Below, piece after piece: positions 27,491-38,300 of a DNA stretch of 64,000 nucleotides. The notes under the pieces are model-generated. The model was not told the DNA's origin. It ran no database searches and saw nothing but the letters and a program-made list of their open reading frames with translations. Position 1 is the stretch's first letter, and each line of letters starts with the position of its first letter. Location of the stretch: NCBI GenBank assembly GCA_913056365.1, contig CAJXLT010000001.1, positions 682,001 through 746,000 of the forward strand, in the 5' to 3' direction. This DNA is from an uncultured Paenibacillaceae bacterium. GTDB taxonomy: Bacteria > Bacillota > Bacilli > Paenibacillales > K13. The translations under genes and the position numbers were made by a program.

Positions 27491-28918
27491 ATGGCTAGCA
27501 AAAAAACATTGTACGAAAAAATTTGGGAACAGCACGCCATTCACGAGGAGTCGGGCAAACCGAGCGTTATTTATATCGACCTGCAACTTGTGCATGAGGT
27601 TACAAGCCCGCAGGCATTCGAGGGACTCCGCCTCGCAGGTCGCAAGGTACGGCGTCCGGATCTGACCTTTGCAACGATGGATCATAATGTACCGACACAA
27701 GATCGGTTCAATATTACAGATCCAATCTCTAAGCAACAGATCGAGACTCTGGAGCAGAATTGCCGGGATTTCGGTGTCAAGTGCTTCGATCTGAACAGCG
27801 CGGATCAAGGTGTTGTTCATGTCATGGGACCAGAGCTTGGCTTGACTCATCCAGGCAAGACGATCGTCTGCGGTGACAGCCATACTTCCACACACGGCGC
27901 TTTCGGCGCGCTGGCATTCGGCATCGGTACGAGCGAAGTGGAGCATGTGCTTGCGACACAATGTCTGCAGCAAGGCAAGTCGAAGACGATGGAAGTTAGA
28001 ATCAACGGAAAGTTGAAGCCGGGACTTACAGCGAAGGACATTATTCTTGGTGTCATTGCGCAGTACGGAACAGATTTCGCAACAGGATATGTCATCGAGT
28101 ACACGGGTGAAGCGATCCGTAATCTGTCGATGGAAGAGCGCATGACCGTATGTAATATGTCAATTGAAGCCGGTGCGCGCGCAGGGTTGATCGCTCCGGA
28201 TGAGACGACATTCAGCTATCTGAAGGGCCGTGAATATTGTCCGCAAGGTGAAGCATGGGATAAGGCAGTAGCGCGCTGGAAGGAGCTTCGCACAGATGAA
28301 GGCGCCGAATATGACACTGTCGTGGAATTCGATGCGGACAGCTTAGTGCCGCAGGTGACTTGGGGAACTAGCCCGGGCATGGGAACAGACATTACCGCTG
28401 TTGTGCCTACACCTTCCGAATTTCCGACTGAGAATCAGCGCAAGGCTGCTGAGAAAGCATTGGAATATATGGATCTTAAGCCAGGGACGAAAATGTCTGA
28501 TATTAAGATTGACCGTGTCTTCATCGGCTCATGCACGAATGGCCGGATTGAAGATCTGCGCGCAGCAGCAGCAGTCGCGAAAGGTTACAAGGTAGCAGAG
28601 GGCGTACAAGCGATGGTCGTACCAGGCTCTGGACGTGTGAAGATTCAGGCTGAGAAGGAAGGATTGGATCAAATCTTCGTTGAAGCCGGATTCGAATGGC
28701 GCGATGCAGGCTGCTCCATGTGTCTGGCGATGAATCCAGACTTCTTGCTGCCAGGTGAACGCTGCGCATCTACATCGAACCGTAACTTCGAAGGACGGCA
28801 AGGACGCGATGGCCGGACGCACCTCGTCTCACCAGCGATGGCCGCTGCGGCAGCTGTCAGAGGGAAATTCACCGATGTGCGTGATTGGGAATTTAAGCAG
28901 GACGCTGTGACCGTATAA
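27491..28918 (+). CDS. leuC: 3-isopropylmalate dehydratase large subunit
   Basis: LeuC with LeuD isomerises 2-isopropylmalate to 3-isopropylmalate in leucine synthesis. The 475-residue subunit carries the [4Fe-4S] cluster: one ligand lies in [14 protein letters not shown] and two in [13 protein letters not shown]. Other aconitase motifs are [21 protein letters not shown] and [26 protein letters not shown] precedes the ATG. It is followed by leuD, and it is divergent from a LysR gene. leuA and leuB are not in the window. Confidence 0.97.
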   Translation: MASKKTLYEKIWEQHAIHEESGKPSVIYIDLQLVHEVTSPQAFEGLRLAGRKVRRPDLTFATMDHNVPTQDRFNITDPISKQQIETLEQNCRDFGVKCFDLNSADQGVVHVMGPELGLTHPGKTIVCGDSHTSTHGAFGALAFGIGTSEVEHVLATQCLQQGKSKTMEVRINGKLKPGLTAKDIILGVIAQYGTDFATGYVIEYTGEAIRNLSMEERMTVCNMSIEAGARAGLIAPDETTFSYLKGREYCPQGEAWDKAVARWKELRTDEGAEYDTVVEFDADSLVPQVTWGTSPGMGTDITAVVPTPSEFPTENQRKAAEKALEYMDLKPGTKMSDIKIDRVFIGSCTNGRIEDLRAAAAVAKGYKVAEGVQAMVVPGSGRVKIQAEKEGLDQIFVEAGFEWRDAGCSMCLAMNPDFLLPGERCASTSNRNFEGRQGRDGRTHLVSPAMAAAAAVRGKFTDVRDWEFKQDAVTV

Positions 28919-29010
28919 TCCGTTACAATTCGAGCAATCACGAGTGAATAGAACGGTATCGCGGCTCTATACAGCCGTATTACAAAAATAGAATGGAAGG
29001 GTGAATGCAG

Positions 29011-29619
29011 ATGGAAGCATTTGTTCAGCATACAGGCAAGGTAGCTCCCGTTGACCGTGTTAACGTGGATACGGACGCCATTATCCCGAAGCAATTTTTG
29101 AAACGGATTGAACGTACAGGTTTCGGACAGTTTTTATTTTATGAATGGAGATTTTCTCAGAACGGTGATGTCAATCCGAATTTCTCTCTGAATCAGGAGC
29201 GCTATCAGGGGTCTTCGGTATTAATCTCCCGTGCGAATTTCGGCTGCGGCTCTTCGCGTGAGCATGCTCCATGGGCGATTCTGGACTATGGATTCAAGGT
29301 GGTCATTGCGCCTTCCTTCGCTGACATCTTCTATAACAATTGCTTCAAGAATGGCATCTTGCCGATCAAGCTGAGCGAGGAGCAAGTTGAAGAGTTATTC
29401 CAACGAACAGAGAAGCATGAGGGATATGAGCTGTCTGTCGATTTGGAAGCGAAGAAGCTGACTGATGCGCACGGACTTGACATCTCTTTCGATCTGGATG
29501 AGCATCGCCGCCAGTTTTTGCTGCAAGGCTTAGACGATATTGGCTTGACGCTGAAGTTGGGCGATCAAATCACTGCTTACGAGCAGCAACACCAAGCCAG
29601 ACTTGCACATCAGGCATAA
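29011..29619 (+). CDS. leuD: 3-isopropylmalate dehydratase small subunit
   Basis: LeuD supplies the swivelling substrate domain of isopropylmalate isomerase. The protein of about 202 residues shows [15 protein letters not shown] near the N-terminus, [18 protein letters not shown] (the aconitase swivel motif) and [17 protein letters not shown]. An ATG two codons upstream (29005) is too close to the GGAAGGG site, so 29011 is preferred. It lies about 90 bases after leuC, and a terminator follows. Confidence 0.96.
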   Translation: MEAFVQHTGKVAPVDRVNVDTDAIIPKQFLKRIERTGFGQFLFYEWRFSQNGDVNPNFSLNQERYQGSSVLISRANFGCGSSREHAPWAILDYGFKVVIAPSFADIFYNNCFKNGILPIKLSEEQVEELFQRTEKHEGYELSVDLEAKKLTDAHGLDISFDLDEHRRQFLLQGLDDIGLTLKLGDQITAYEQQHQARLAHQA

Positions 29620-29657
29620 TGATTCGCTCATTTTCGGGTAGCAGGATTGCCCGCTCA

Positions 29658-29693
29658 CACCCTTGTTCCGATCAATCGGTTCAAGGGTGTTTT
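29658..29693 (+). terminator. Rho-independent terminator after leuD
   Basis: CACCCTTG at 29658-29665 pairs with CAAGGGTG at 29682-29689; an inner CCGA/TCGG pair extends the stem. TTTT follows. The rest of the gap to 29890 shows no clear element. Confidence 0.85.
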
Positions 29694-29890
29694 GATTAGC
29701 GATAAGGAAGCTGCATGCATCTGGAGTCGGTTGCTCCAATATATGTGAATATTGTTCGCAACTTTTGTCCGAATGTGTGCGTCTAATAGAATAGATTGTG
29801 CTGTCTCTTTGTGCAGAGTTTTGCTAGAATTGTAGGATACGGTGTCGAATCTCGGTCTTCATGAGAGTGATTACAAGCGAGGTGTATAGT

Positions 29891-31315
29891 TTGCGTAAAT
29901 TTCCGTTCATCTGGCTCTTATTGGCATCATTCGTTTGTATATTTCCCGCATCTGTCTGGGCATTGAATTCGGAAGTGACTCTCTATATAGATGGAGAGGA
30001 GCAGGAACTGCAGCATCCACTCTTGTACGAGAATCAAGACGTATACATAGCTATTGATACAGCCGCACATCTCTTTGCGCTGGAAGGGTCCTATGAGCCC
30101 GCTGAACAGAAAGCGAACCTTGTCATCTCCGGCACAACGTATCACTTTCAGGAGAGTGACCCTGCTACTGCAGAAGGTCAACCGCTGCCTGACAAGGACG
30201 CGCAGGGAATTGTCGCACATAATCAGTTCTATATTCCGCTCAGCTTCGTGGCGGACAAGCTTGCCTTGCGCATGAGCTGGGACGCTTGGACGGGCACGGC
30301 CAGTCTGTATGAGAAGTCTGAACCGACACGACCCCCGAAACCGATATTCACGAATGATCCGGTAACAGAGCAAGAGCTGGACAGTAAGGTGCTCGGTGTG
30401 GATCAGTTGCCGTTCAATTGGCGGGACCCTGCTCAGGTGACTCGTGTCAGCTTGGAGGGCGGACGTCTATCTGTTCAGACGAACAGCCCAGTAGAAGTAC
30501 AGCCGTTGTACTTGGCAGATCCTGGCGGAGACCATGCAGATCGCTTGGTGCTTGATATCCCGCATGCAGTTCTGCACGGCGAGGTGAATGGAGAGTCAGC
30601 GGATTCGGGATATGATCTGTTCGTGGATCATCCGATCATTAGACAGGTGCGGTTTGCACAATTCAGTCAAGATCCTCTCATAGTAAGGGTAGTCCTAGAT
30701 TTGAAGCAGCCGGTCACCTATCAGGTGGAGGCAGGCGCGCAGAACGGATTTGCCGTTTCGCTACAAAGTGCTGGCAGTGCAGCATATCGCGTAGTGATCG
30801 ATGCGGGACATGGCGGGAAGGATCCTGGCGCAACAGGAATTAGCCATCGGTATGAGAAGGAATTCAACCTGAACGTCGCGAAGAAGGTACAAGCTGCGTT
30901 GGCTGGACATCCGCAAGTCAGCATTAGGTTGACGCGGGATGACGACACCTATATAACGTTGGAGGATCGGTCAAGCATGGCGAATGATTGGCCTGCTGAT
31001 CTATTCGTATCGATTCATGCCAATACGTTCGAACGTCCGATATCGGGCACCGAGACGTATTATTGGAACGAGAATAGCAAGGCTTTGGCCGATTTGTTAC
31101 ATGCTAGTCTGATAGATGCGTCTGGATTTGATGATCGAGGCGTTCGCAAGACGGCATTCAAAGTAGTCAAAGAAACGAAGGTGCCTGCTGTATTGCTGGA
31201 AATCGGCTATTTAACGAATGCAGAGCAGGAGCAACGTCTGTTGGACAACGCCTTTCAAGACTTGATTGCGCAGACTATCGCAGAAGGAATCTTAGAATAC
31301 TTAAATCTATCATAA
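29891..31315 (+). CDS. N-acetylmuramoyl-L-alanine amidase with stalk and AMIN domains
   Basis: This secreted enzyme of about 474 residues cleaves the bond between muramic acid and the stem peptide. A signal peptide ends near SVWALNS. A copper-amine-oxidase-type stalk domain follows (about 25-145), then an AMIN domain (about 170-285), which usually targets the septum or wall. Last comes an Amidase_3 catalytic domain with zinc ligands in VIDAGHGGKDPGATG, EKEFNL and SIHANTF and the end motif LLEIGYLTNAEQE. The TTG at 29891 is preferred because GAGGTG lies 6 bases before it; an ATG at 29861 is in frame. It lies directly before the SLH gene. Confidence 0.9.
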   Translation: MRKFPFIWLLLASFVCIFPASVWALNSEVTLYIDGEEQELQHPLLYENQDVYIAIDTAAHLFALEGSYEPAEQKANLVISGTTYHFQESDPATAEGQPLPDKDAQGIVAHNQFYIPLSFVADKLALRMSWDAWTGTASLYEKSEPTRPPKPIFTNDPVTEQELDSKVLGVDQLPFNWRDPAQVTRVSLEGGRLSVQTNSPVEVQPLYLADPGGDHADRLVLDIPHAVLHGEVNGESADSGYDLFVDHPIIRQVRFAQFSQDPLIVRVVLDLKQPVTYQVEAGAQNGFAVSLQSAGSAAYRVVIDAGHGGKDPGATGISHRYEKEFNLNVAKKVQAALAGHPQVSIRLTRDDDTYITLEDRSSMANDWPADLFVSIHANTFERPISGTETYYWNENSKALADLLHASLIDASGFDDRGVRKTAFKVVKETKVPAVLLEIGYLTNAEQEQRLLDNAFQDLIAQTIAEGILEYLNLS

Positions 31316-31344
31316 ACTTATATGATCCCTGGGGAGGAAACAGA

Positions 31345-34014
31345 ATGAAAGTTTGGCGGAAAGCATCTCTGTTCAGCATTATTGTAGCAATGTTCTTCTC
31401 GATTTTACCGATTAGCGCATTTGCTGAGGACACTGAGGTTACGATGACGTTTACAGATGTTCGCAGCGGACACTGGGCAGAGCAGCATGTAGCGAAGCTT
31501 GCGCTGCAAGGTGTTATTGCCGGCAGACCGGGAGGCAAATTTGCTCCAGATGATTCTGTTACGAAGGAAGAAGTCATCACGATGCTGATCGGATTTCTCG
31601 GGTTGAAGGATGAAGCAGAGAGTTCCACACGTGACAGCGTGTTGCCATTTAGCTATAGCACGTGGGCTAAGCCATATATTAACAAAGCAGTTGACGAAGG
31701 ACTGCTGAACCGGCAAGAAGAGCTGAGCTTGCAAGACAGCGAGGAGCTGACCTCGTCGATATGGGGACAGGAGGAAGCGTCTCGCGAATGGGTATCGAGA
31801 ATGCTAATCCGCGCTATTGGGCAAGAGGATGAGGCTGAAGGTATGGACGAGCATCTCGACTTGTTCCCAGATGCGTCTGATGTATCTGCTTGGGCTTACC
31901 CCTATATGAATGCAGCAGTTGGATTAGGTATTCTGTCCGGCAGCGGCGGTAATCTGCTCCCGCAACATACGGTGACACGTGCGCAAATCGCTGTCATGCT
32001 GAGCAAAGCAGATGAAGTGAGCGACTACTTGTCAGAAGGCTTCGAGCAAGTTCATATCGGCACAGTCAGCTCTATGAACAGCGACATGCTGCGTGTGCAG
32101 ACAGAGGAAGGCGAAGCTGTTAATGTCGTGATTGCTAACGATGCCCTGTTGTACAAGAAGGGGGAATCAGAACCGATCGGACTTAGCGGGATACAACCAT
32201 TCTATCGCGTGTATCTGATTGAGCAGGATGGGGTCGGTTACTATGTAGAGGTTCTCGAAGAATTGCAGTTTGAGAAAGTAACAGGACGATTCGTGCTCAC
32301 GAGCACGAACCCACTTCAAGTAATCGTAGATATAGACGGAGATGCCGACACGTTCGAGCTGGATTCTGATGCTGCCGTTGTCAGAGCAGACGGAAGCGGA
32401 GCAAGCATTCGGACAATCGTCGCCAATAGTGTAGTGGAGCTTTACTATAATGAAGAAATTAATGACGGCAAGATTCAGAAGATCGTCATTGTGGAAGAAC
32501 CGGTCAACAAATCCGCTTCGGGTGTGATCGATCTGAATGAAGAGGGACAATTGACGATTATTGAATCGGAGAGCGGACAGGAAGAAGCCTTCGACGTATC
32601 TGAATCTGTGCTGATCACGTATGACAAGCGTCTGATGAGCTTGGAAGAACTCAAGCAAGGTGATGAAATTAGCTACGAAGTGAAGGACAGTGTAATTACG
32701 CAAATTCAATTGATCAAGCCATCAGTTCCTCTCGTCTCTTACGATACGGGAACCATTCGAGCAGTCGAAACGGATTTTATCGTCTATGAGAAGAGTGCTG
32801 AAGAACCTATAGTCAAGTACTTGTCTCCGAATGTGACGATATTGCTAGAAGGTGCTGATGATCCAAGCTTGAATGATCTGCACACAGGAGATCGGGTCGA
32901 TCTGGAAATCAACGACAACAATCGAATTACGAAGATTTCAGTTACGAATCGAGAAGTGACTACACATTTCCGCAAGCGAATTGAAGAAGTGATTTTGATC
33001 GGCGATTATTATTATTTGACAGTGGAGATAGCCCGCAATGATGTCAAGCTGTACAAGGTCGACAACGGTACGGTAGTGCGTTATAACGAATCGAATGTTT
33101 CTATGAATAATTTCGAAGATTATTTCGTTAGAGACCGCTATGTTAACTTAACAGTATCCAATGACCAGCTAATGCGAGTGGAAGGGATCTCGATGTATGA
33201 GGGAACCGTCCATCATTTGGATGCGAGCCGTAATCTGTTAGAAGTGGAGACCGAACGATATGGTGTCGTTGATTTCGATCTGTCCAACTTCGTACGTATC
33301 GAACGGAACGGTTCGTACAGTGTGGGACAGCATGAATTAATTCCAGGGACACCGGTCAAAGTGTACATGGATCTGACGCAACAAAACCTTGAGCGAATCG
33401 TCATTATTGATGTTGTACGAGTCGATGTGCTGGAGACGAACACTTCCAATAATCGATTAACCGCGAAGATGCCGGACGGAACAGAGAAGAATATTTATAT
33501 TAGCCAGACAGCGCCGATTAAATTACTGACGAAGAGTAACGGTTACTTCACGTCAATTCAAGAAGGTGAGCCCGTCTTCTTAGTATACGAAGGCGCAACG
33601 ATAACAGCCGTTCATCTTGCAGAAACAACATTAGGGGAAGTGCGTGCTGTTCGCGCAGATGGGACGATTGATATTCAACAATATGACGGTCAACAGCGCA
33701 CTCTTCCTAAGTCCGACAGTCATTCGGTGAGAGCGGGAGATCGCATTGCCGTAACAATGGACGGTTACGACAACCAGAGCATTCAGACATTGGAATCGGT
33801 AACGCGTCCGTTCTGGAAGAACAATCGAACGAATGGCACGATTTCGGTGAAGATTTCGAAATTAAATGAGCAAAATGAATACAACGTGGCAGAAGACGTC
33901 TATGTGCATGATGAAGACGGCGAGGAAATGACGTTGAACGCAATTAAGGAGAATGAAACGGTAAAGCTATATCTATTCAATGACGAAGTAGTAGAAGTAG
34001 AGAAGCAAAACTAA
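31345..34014 (+). CDS. SLH-domain cell-surface protein with repeated beta modules
   Basis: The 889-residue secreted protein begins with a signal peptide (cut near FAEDTE) and three SLH domains (about 32-80, 95-165 and 176-225) that anchor it to pyruvylated wall polysaccharide. The second is interrupted by an acidic insert. The rest (about 230-885) is a row of beta-rich units of 65-80 residues, each with a glycine turn and a K/R-x-I-x-I/V strand (KIQKIVIVEE, TKISVTN, LERIVIIDV). No enzymatic motif is seen, so a structural or binding role is likely. GGGGAGGAAA precedes the ATG. It lies 29 bases after the amidase gene, and the two are probably co-transcribed. Confidence 0.88.
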   Translation: MKVWRKASLFSIIVAMFFSILPISAFAEDTEVTMTFTDVRSGHWAEQHVAKLALQGVIAGRPGGKFAPDDSVTKEEVITMLIGFLGLKDEAESSTRDSVLPFSYSTWAKPYINKAVDEGLLNRQEELSLQDSEELTSSIWGQEEASREWVSRMLIRAIGQEDEAEGMDEHLDLFPDASDVSAWAYPYMNAAVGLGILSGSGGNLLPQHTVTRAQIAVMLSKADEVSDYLSEGFEQVHIGTVSSMNSDMLRVQTEEGEAVNVVIANDALLYKKGESEPIGLSGIQPFYRVYLIEQDGVGYYVEVLEELQFEKVTGRFVLTSTNPLQVIVDIDGDADTFELDSDAAVVRADGSGASIRTIVANSVVELYYNEEINDGKIQKIVIVEEPVNKSASGVIDLNEEGQLTIIESESGQEEAFDVSESVLITYDKRLMSLEELKQGDEISYEVKDSVITQIQLIKPSVPLVSYDTGTIRAVETDFIVYEKSAEEPIVKYLSPNVTILLEGADDPSLNDLHTGDRVDLEINDNNRITKISVTNREVTTHFRKRIEEVILIGDYYYLTVEIARNDVKLYKVDNGTVVRYNESNVSMNNFEDYFVRDRYVNLTVSNDQLMRVEGISMYEGTVHHLDASRNLLEVETERYGVVDFDLSNFVRIERNGSYSVGQHELIPGTPVKVYMDLTQQNLERIVIIDVVRVDVLETNTSNNRLTAKMPDGTEKNIYISQTAPIKLLTKSNGYFTSIQEGEPVFLVYEGATITAVHLAETTLGEVRAVRADGTIDIQQYDGQQRTLPKSDSHSVRAGDRIAVTMDGYDNQSIQTLESVTRPFWKNNRTNGTISVKISKLNEQNEYNVAEDVYVHDEDGEEMTLNAIKENETVKLYLFNDEVVEVEKQN

Positions 34015-34038
34015 ATTCGGTTCGGAATCGCATTTCGA

Positions 34039-34082
34039 CAGCTCCGCACGGTTGAACACCGCTAGCGGAGCTGTTTTTTTTC
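34039..34082 (+). terminator. Rho-independent terminator after the SLH gene
   Basis: CAGCTCCGC at 34039-34047 pairs with GCGGAGCTG at 34065-34073, followed by eight or more T residues. Confidence 0.9.
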
Positions 34083-34173
34083 ATTAAAATTTCAACGTTT
34101 TTTTGTTCGTTCGTGTTGCTTGCAAGCTCTATTCATGAGAGAATATAGGAATGACTGCGAGGTGAGTTGTGAC

Positions 34174-34854
34174 ATGAATCGGCAACAAGTTCGCACGATT
34201 GTGGATACGATGGGCGAGATGTTTCCCGATGCTCGCTGTGAGTTGAATCATGCGAATCCTTTTGAATTGACCATTGCGGTTCTGCTCTCTGCGCAATGTA
34301 CAGATGAAACCGTCAATAAGGTGACAGCTGACTTATTCGAGAAATACAAGTCACCGAAGGACTATATTGCGGTGCCTATAGAAGAGCTGGAGCAAGACAT
34401 TCGACGCATTGGCTTGTTTCGGAATAAGGCGAAGAACATCCAAGCGTTGTGCAGCATCTTACTCGAGCGATACGATGGGCAAGTGCCATCCTCGCACAGC
34501 AGTCTCGTAGAGCTTCCCGGGGTAGGGCGCAAAACAGCGAACGTCGTAGTATCCAACGCATTCGATGAGCCTGCCATTGCCGTAGATACTCATGTAGAGC
34601 GTGTGTCGAAGCGTCTAGGTATAGCCGCGTGGAAGGACTCTGTCCTCGAAGTGGAGAAAAAACTGATGAAGGCTGTTCCTCGCGAGGAATGGACATTAAC
34701 ACATCATCGGTTCATATTTTTTGGCCGTTATCATTGCAAAGCTCAAAACCCGGCTTGTGACATATGTCCGCTGCTGACATTGTGCCGGGAAGGAAGAAAA
34801 CGAATGAAACCAAAACCTGTGAGAAACAATAAGCCAAAAACCGGCAGCAGGTAG
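34174..34854 (+). CDS. nth: Endonuclease III (DNA glycosylase/AP lyase)
   Basis: Nth removes oxidised pyrimidines and nicks at abasic sites in base excision repair. The 226-residue protein has the helix-hairpin-helix ELPGVGRKTANVVV with catalytic Lys120, the catalytic aspartate 138 in AVDTHVERVSKRLG and a C-terminal [4Fe-4S] loop with cysteines at about 188, 195, 198 and 204 (spacing 6-2-5). These positions match E. coli Nth almost exactly. The start at 34174 has GAGGTGA before it; the frame is open 18 codons further up. In Bacillus nth follows dnaD, whereas here they lie 18 kb apart. Confidence 0.97.
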   Translation: MNRQQVRTIVDTMGEMFPDARCELNHANPFELTIAVLLSAQCTDETVNKVTADLFEKYKSPKDYIAVPIEELEQDIRRIGLFRNKAKNIQALCSILLERYDGQVPSSHSSLVELPGVGRKTANVVVSNAFDEPAIAVDTHVERVSKRLGIAAWKDSVLEVEKKLMKAVPREEWTLTHHRFIFFGRYHCKAQNPACDICPLLTLCREGRKRMKPKPVRNNKPKTGSR

Positions 34855-34882
34855 CCAGATGGAAGGGAGACCATACAGTATT

Positions 34883-35155
34883 ATGAAGTGTATTTCGGTG
34901 TATACAGACAATTTTGAACAATTTTCGGATATTTATGAAGAAGTTATAGGAGCAAACTTGGGTGAGAATGAAGAACGCGAATTCGAAGGGATCACAGCTA
35001 GTGAGTCAGGTGAAGTGCCGGAGCATTACTTGGATCGGATGCGAAGCAGACCAGATGTCGTCGTGATGAAGGTGAAGGACAAGGATATTACAATATTGCA
35101 GCACGGCGATGTATTCGAAATTTTGATTCCGAATGCTGCAGAGGTATTGAGTTAA
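34883..35155 (+). CDS. Small acidic hypothetical protein
   Basis: I do not recognise this protein of about 90 residues. It is acidic and soluble, starts MKCISVYTDNFEQFSDIYEEV and ends in beta-strand-like DVVVMKVKDKDITILQHGD and VFEILIP. It has no signal peptide. The start is placed at 34883, behind a GGAAGGGAG site 14 bases away; an in-frame ATG at 34859 lies almost on the nth stop and has no site. It may be co-transcribed with nth. A terminator begins right at its stop codon. Confidence 0.6.
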   Translation: MKCISVYTDNFEQFSDIYEEVIGANLGENEEREFEGITASESGEVPEHYLDRMRSRPDVVVMKVKDKDITILQHGDVFEILIPNAAEVLS

Positions 35156-35185
35156 GAAACCGGACATGCGCTTCGGTTTCTTTTT
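35156..35185 (+). terminator. Rho-independent terminator
   Basis: GAAACCG at 35156-35162 pairs with CGGTTTC at 35174-35180, followed by five T residues. It starts immediately after the stop codon at 35153-35155. Confidence 0.8.
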
Positions 35186-35197
35186 ATGGTGCGGGGA

Positions 35198-35360
35198 AGC
35201 ACTACATCACTTTCGCGTGTGTTTTTGTTGTATGGGCCCCGCGAAAGTAATCGGAATAAGCTGCAAAGCATTACTTCACTTTCGTGGGTGTTTTTTTGTT
35301 GTATGGGCCCCGCGAAAGTAATCGGAATAAGCTGCAAAGCATTACTTCACTTTCGTGGGT
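35198..35360 (+). repeat. Tandem 71-bp terminator-like hairpin repeat before dynA
   Basis: A 71-base unit at 35227-35297 is repeated without change over 63 bases at 35298-35360; a partial, diverged copy lies at 35198-35226. Each unit holds CCCGCGAAAGT, an 18-base central part and ACTTTCGTGGG, which pair as a hairpin. The first full unit ends in seven T residues, like a terminator. In the last unit the T-run is replaced by TTTAATTA, just before the ribosome site of dynA. The intervening loop (CGGAATAAGCTGC) is the same in both. Confidence 0.85.
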
Positions 35361-35382
35361 TTAATTATGGGGGAAATGAGTC

Positions 35383-38300
35383 ATGGATTTAAGAAATATA
35401 GCGAAACAGATCGAGCGAGAGGGCAACCAGACCGCAGCAGATCAAATTAGTGAATTAGCGGACAAAGTACAATCTGGGCGGCTCGATATCGCCTTCTGCG
35501 GACATTTCTCAGCAGGAAAGTCGAGTCTCATTAATGCGTTAAGCGGTGCTCAGCTATTGCCGTCCAGTCCTATTCCAACGAGTGCGAATGTTGTGTCGAT
35601 TGCGAAGGGAGAAGCGTCAGCAGAAGTATGGATGAGGATGCAGGACGGAAGTGCTGCGCCGCAGACGGTGCCCTTGTCACAATTAGACGCCGTCTGCCGC
35701 AACAGTGATGAGGTTGTGAAGGTGGATATACGGTATCCGGTTGAAAGGTTGCAGGAGCAGACGGTATGGTTGGATACGCCCGGAGTCGATTCGACCGATG
35801 ATGCGCACGCTAGGGCAACTGAATCAGCCTTGCATCTGGCCGATGCTGTCCTGTACGTGATGGATTACAATCATGTGCAGTCCGAAACAAACTTCACATT
35901 TGCGCGTGAACTTGAAGACAGAGGGAAGCCGTTATTCCTTATTGTTAATCAAATAGACAAGCATCGGGATTCTGAGCTGCCGTTCGAAGCTTATGCCCAA
36001 GGTGTTCGGCGTGCATTCGCAGATTGGCACATTCAACCGCAGGACTATTTCTTCCTTACATTGAAGCAGCCCGATCATCCGCATAATGAATGGCGTCGGC
36101 TGACGGCTATGCTGAATCAGCTGCAGCTGCATCGCGAGGCGCTTATTCAGCGCAACGTGATTGCTTCTGCGCAGCATCTGATCCGTACTCATAAGCAGCA
36201 TCGACTGCTTGCGCAAGAGGAGCAACGGGAACAGCTGCAGGAGGCGGCACAGTCGATTCAGAACTTGACTCCAGAAGGAAGACAAGAGCTGGAAGAAGCA
36301 GAACAGCTTCGTGCTGAGTGGGATACCAAGCCCGCAGACTGGAAGCAGGAACTGGGCAAAATACTAGATTCTGCGAATATTACGCCAGCCGATACTAGGG
36401 AGCTTGCACGTCTCATGATCGAGAGCCGCCGATCTGGATTTCGCGTAGGTTGGCTATTCGCCGGAGGTAAGACTGAACAAGAACGGAAGATGAGGCTCCA
36501 GGCTTTCACCGACAAGTTCGCCGAAGATGCGGAGTCCCAGATTGTCTGGCATCTTCGCAGCTGGTTGAACGAATTGACAAGCCAAGAGCTCAGGGAAGGC
36601 ACAGCAGTTGATTGGGGACAGACGATTCGACTGGAGTTGAATGCTGAGCATCTGGCAAGCATGGTGAAGGAGCAAGCAACCGTAACAGGCGAATATGTCT
36701 TGAATTATATGCGGGATGCAGCTGCTGAGGTGAAGTTGGCTTTGCGTAAGCAAGCGCTTGCTGTCTTGGAGCATATTGAACGGCAATGGCGTTCCGCGCT
36801 CGAGAAAGAACGGATGGCGTTGGACACCAAGCTGGAGCATGTACGCCAAGCGGAAGCTGCACAAGCGCAGCTGGAACAATGGGATCATGCGCTCGAGCAG
36901 GAAGAGCAAGCGTTGTTGACACAGCTGCCGCCAATGCCGGCACTGCCTAAGATCTCAGCAGAGATATCTGGTGCAGCAGCAGATCGTGCAGGTACGGCAG
37001 GCGAACAACTGGCAAGTCAGCCAGCACAGCGCGAATTGGCACTAGTTGCCTCCCACACACAATCGGCAGCAGCGGCTTCCTATGAGATGCAGGCAGCAGA
37101 GCCAGTACCATTAGCAAAGGAATCAGATTGGACAGATGCAGCGGAAGGATTGGCTGTGAGCGGAGGGAAGGTTCGGGATCGGGCGGAAGAGGCAGCCCGC
37201 TTGTTGGAGCTGACCGTACAGAAGGCAGATGCTTTCCCGGCTTTGCGCCATACTGTGAAGGAATTAAGAGAGCGAGCTGACCGTCTTCGTGATCGAAGAT
37301 TCTCCCTTGCTTTGTTCGGCGCATTCAGTGCCGGCAAGTCTTCCTTCGCCAATGCATTGATGGGCGAGCCCTTGCTTCCGGTATCGCCGAACCCGACAAC
37401 TGCGGCAATTAACCGTATCCTGCCTGTGGATGAGGAGCATGCGCACGGCAGCGCATGTATTGTGATGAAGCGTGAAGATGTACTGTGGGAAGATATGCAG
37501 CATTCGATGCAAGCATTGGGCTTGACTGCCGACACGCCAGAGGACGCCATTATGCGTATACGCCAGGTGAAACCTGAGCGTGTCAGACCGAAGGGCAAGC
37601 CCCATCTTGCCTTTCTAAGTGCTGTTGCGGAGGGCTGGGAGCGGAATGCTCGCATGCTTGGCAGCACGCTAGATGCTGATCTGGAAGTGTTCCGCCAGTA
37701 TGCAGCAGTCGAGAGCGATTCCTGCTTCGTTGAGCGAATTGATGTGTATGTCGATGCGCCGCTTACACGATCCGGTATGATGCTCGTTGATACACCAGGT
37801 GCAGATTCCATTAATGCGCGCCATACCGGTGTTGCGTTTCAATATATGAAAAATGCGGACGCCATTCTCTTCATTACGTATTACAATCATGCATTCTCGC
37901 TTGCGGACCGTGAGTTCCTGCGTCAGCTCGGACAGGTTAAGGATGCATTCGATATGGACAAAATGTTCTTCGTTATTAATGCTGCTGATTTGGCTGCTGA
38001 TGAACAAGAATTGGAGGATGTGACTAAGCATCTTGCCGATAATTTGGGGCGGTTCGAAATTCGTCACCCGCGCGTGTATCCAGTGTCCAGCCTTGATGCG
38101 CTGGAAGCGAAGCAGAGCCGCAAGGCAAGCAAGCTTGAGCAATCTGGTTGGGGACGTTTGGAGCGTGAGCTGAGCAAGTTCGGTCTGGAAGAGTTGAGCG
38201 AGCTTGCGGTGCAAAGCGCGATGCAGGAGGTAAAGCAAGTGATCCGTACGTTGGAGGATTGGAAACGAATGGCAACGTCGGATCAAGCGGAGCGAGAGCA

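Noticed and set aside
35227-35360. CRISPR or insertion-sequence ends
   Set aside because: Adjacent identical 71-bp units have no spacers between them and no transposase is near; a hairpin repeat explains them better.
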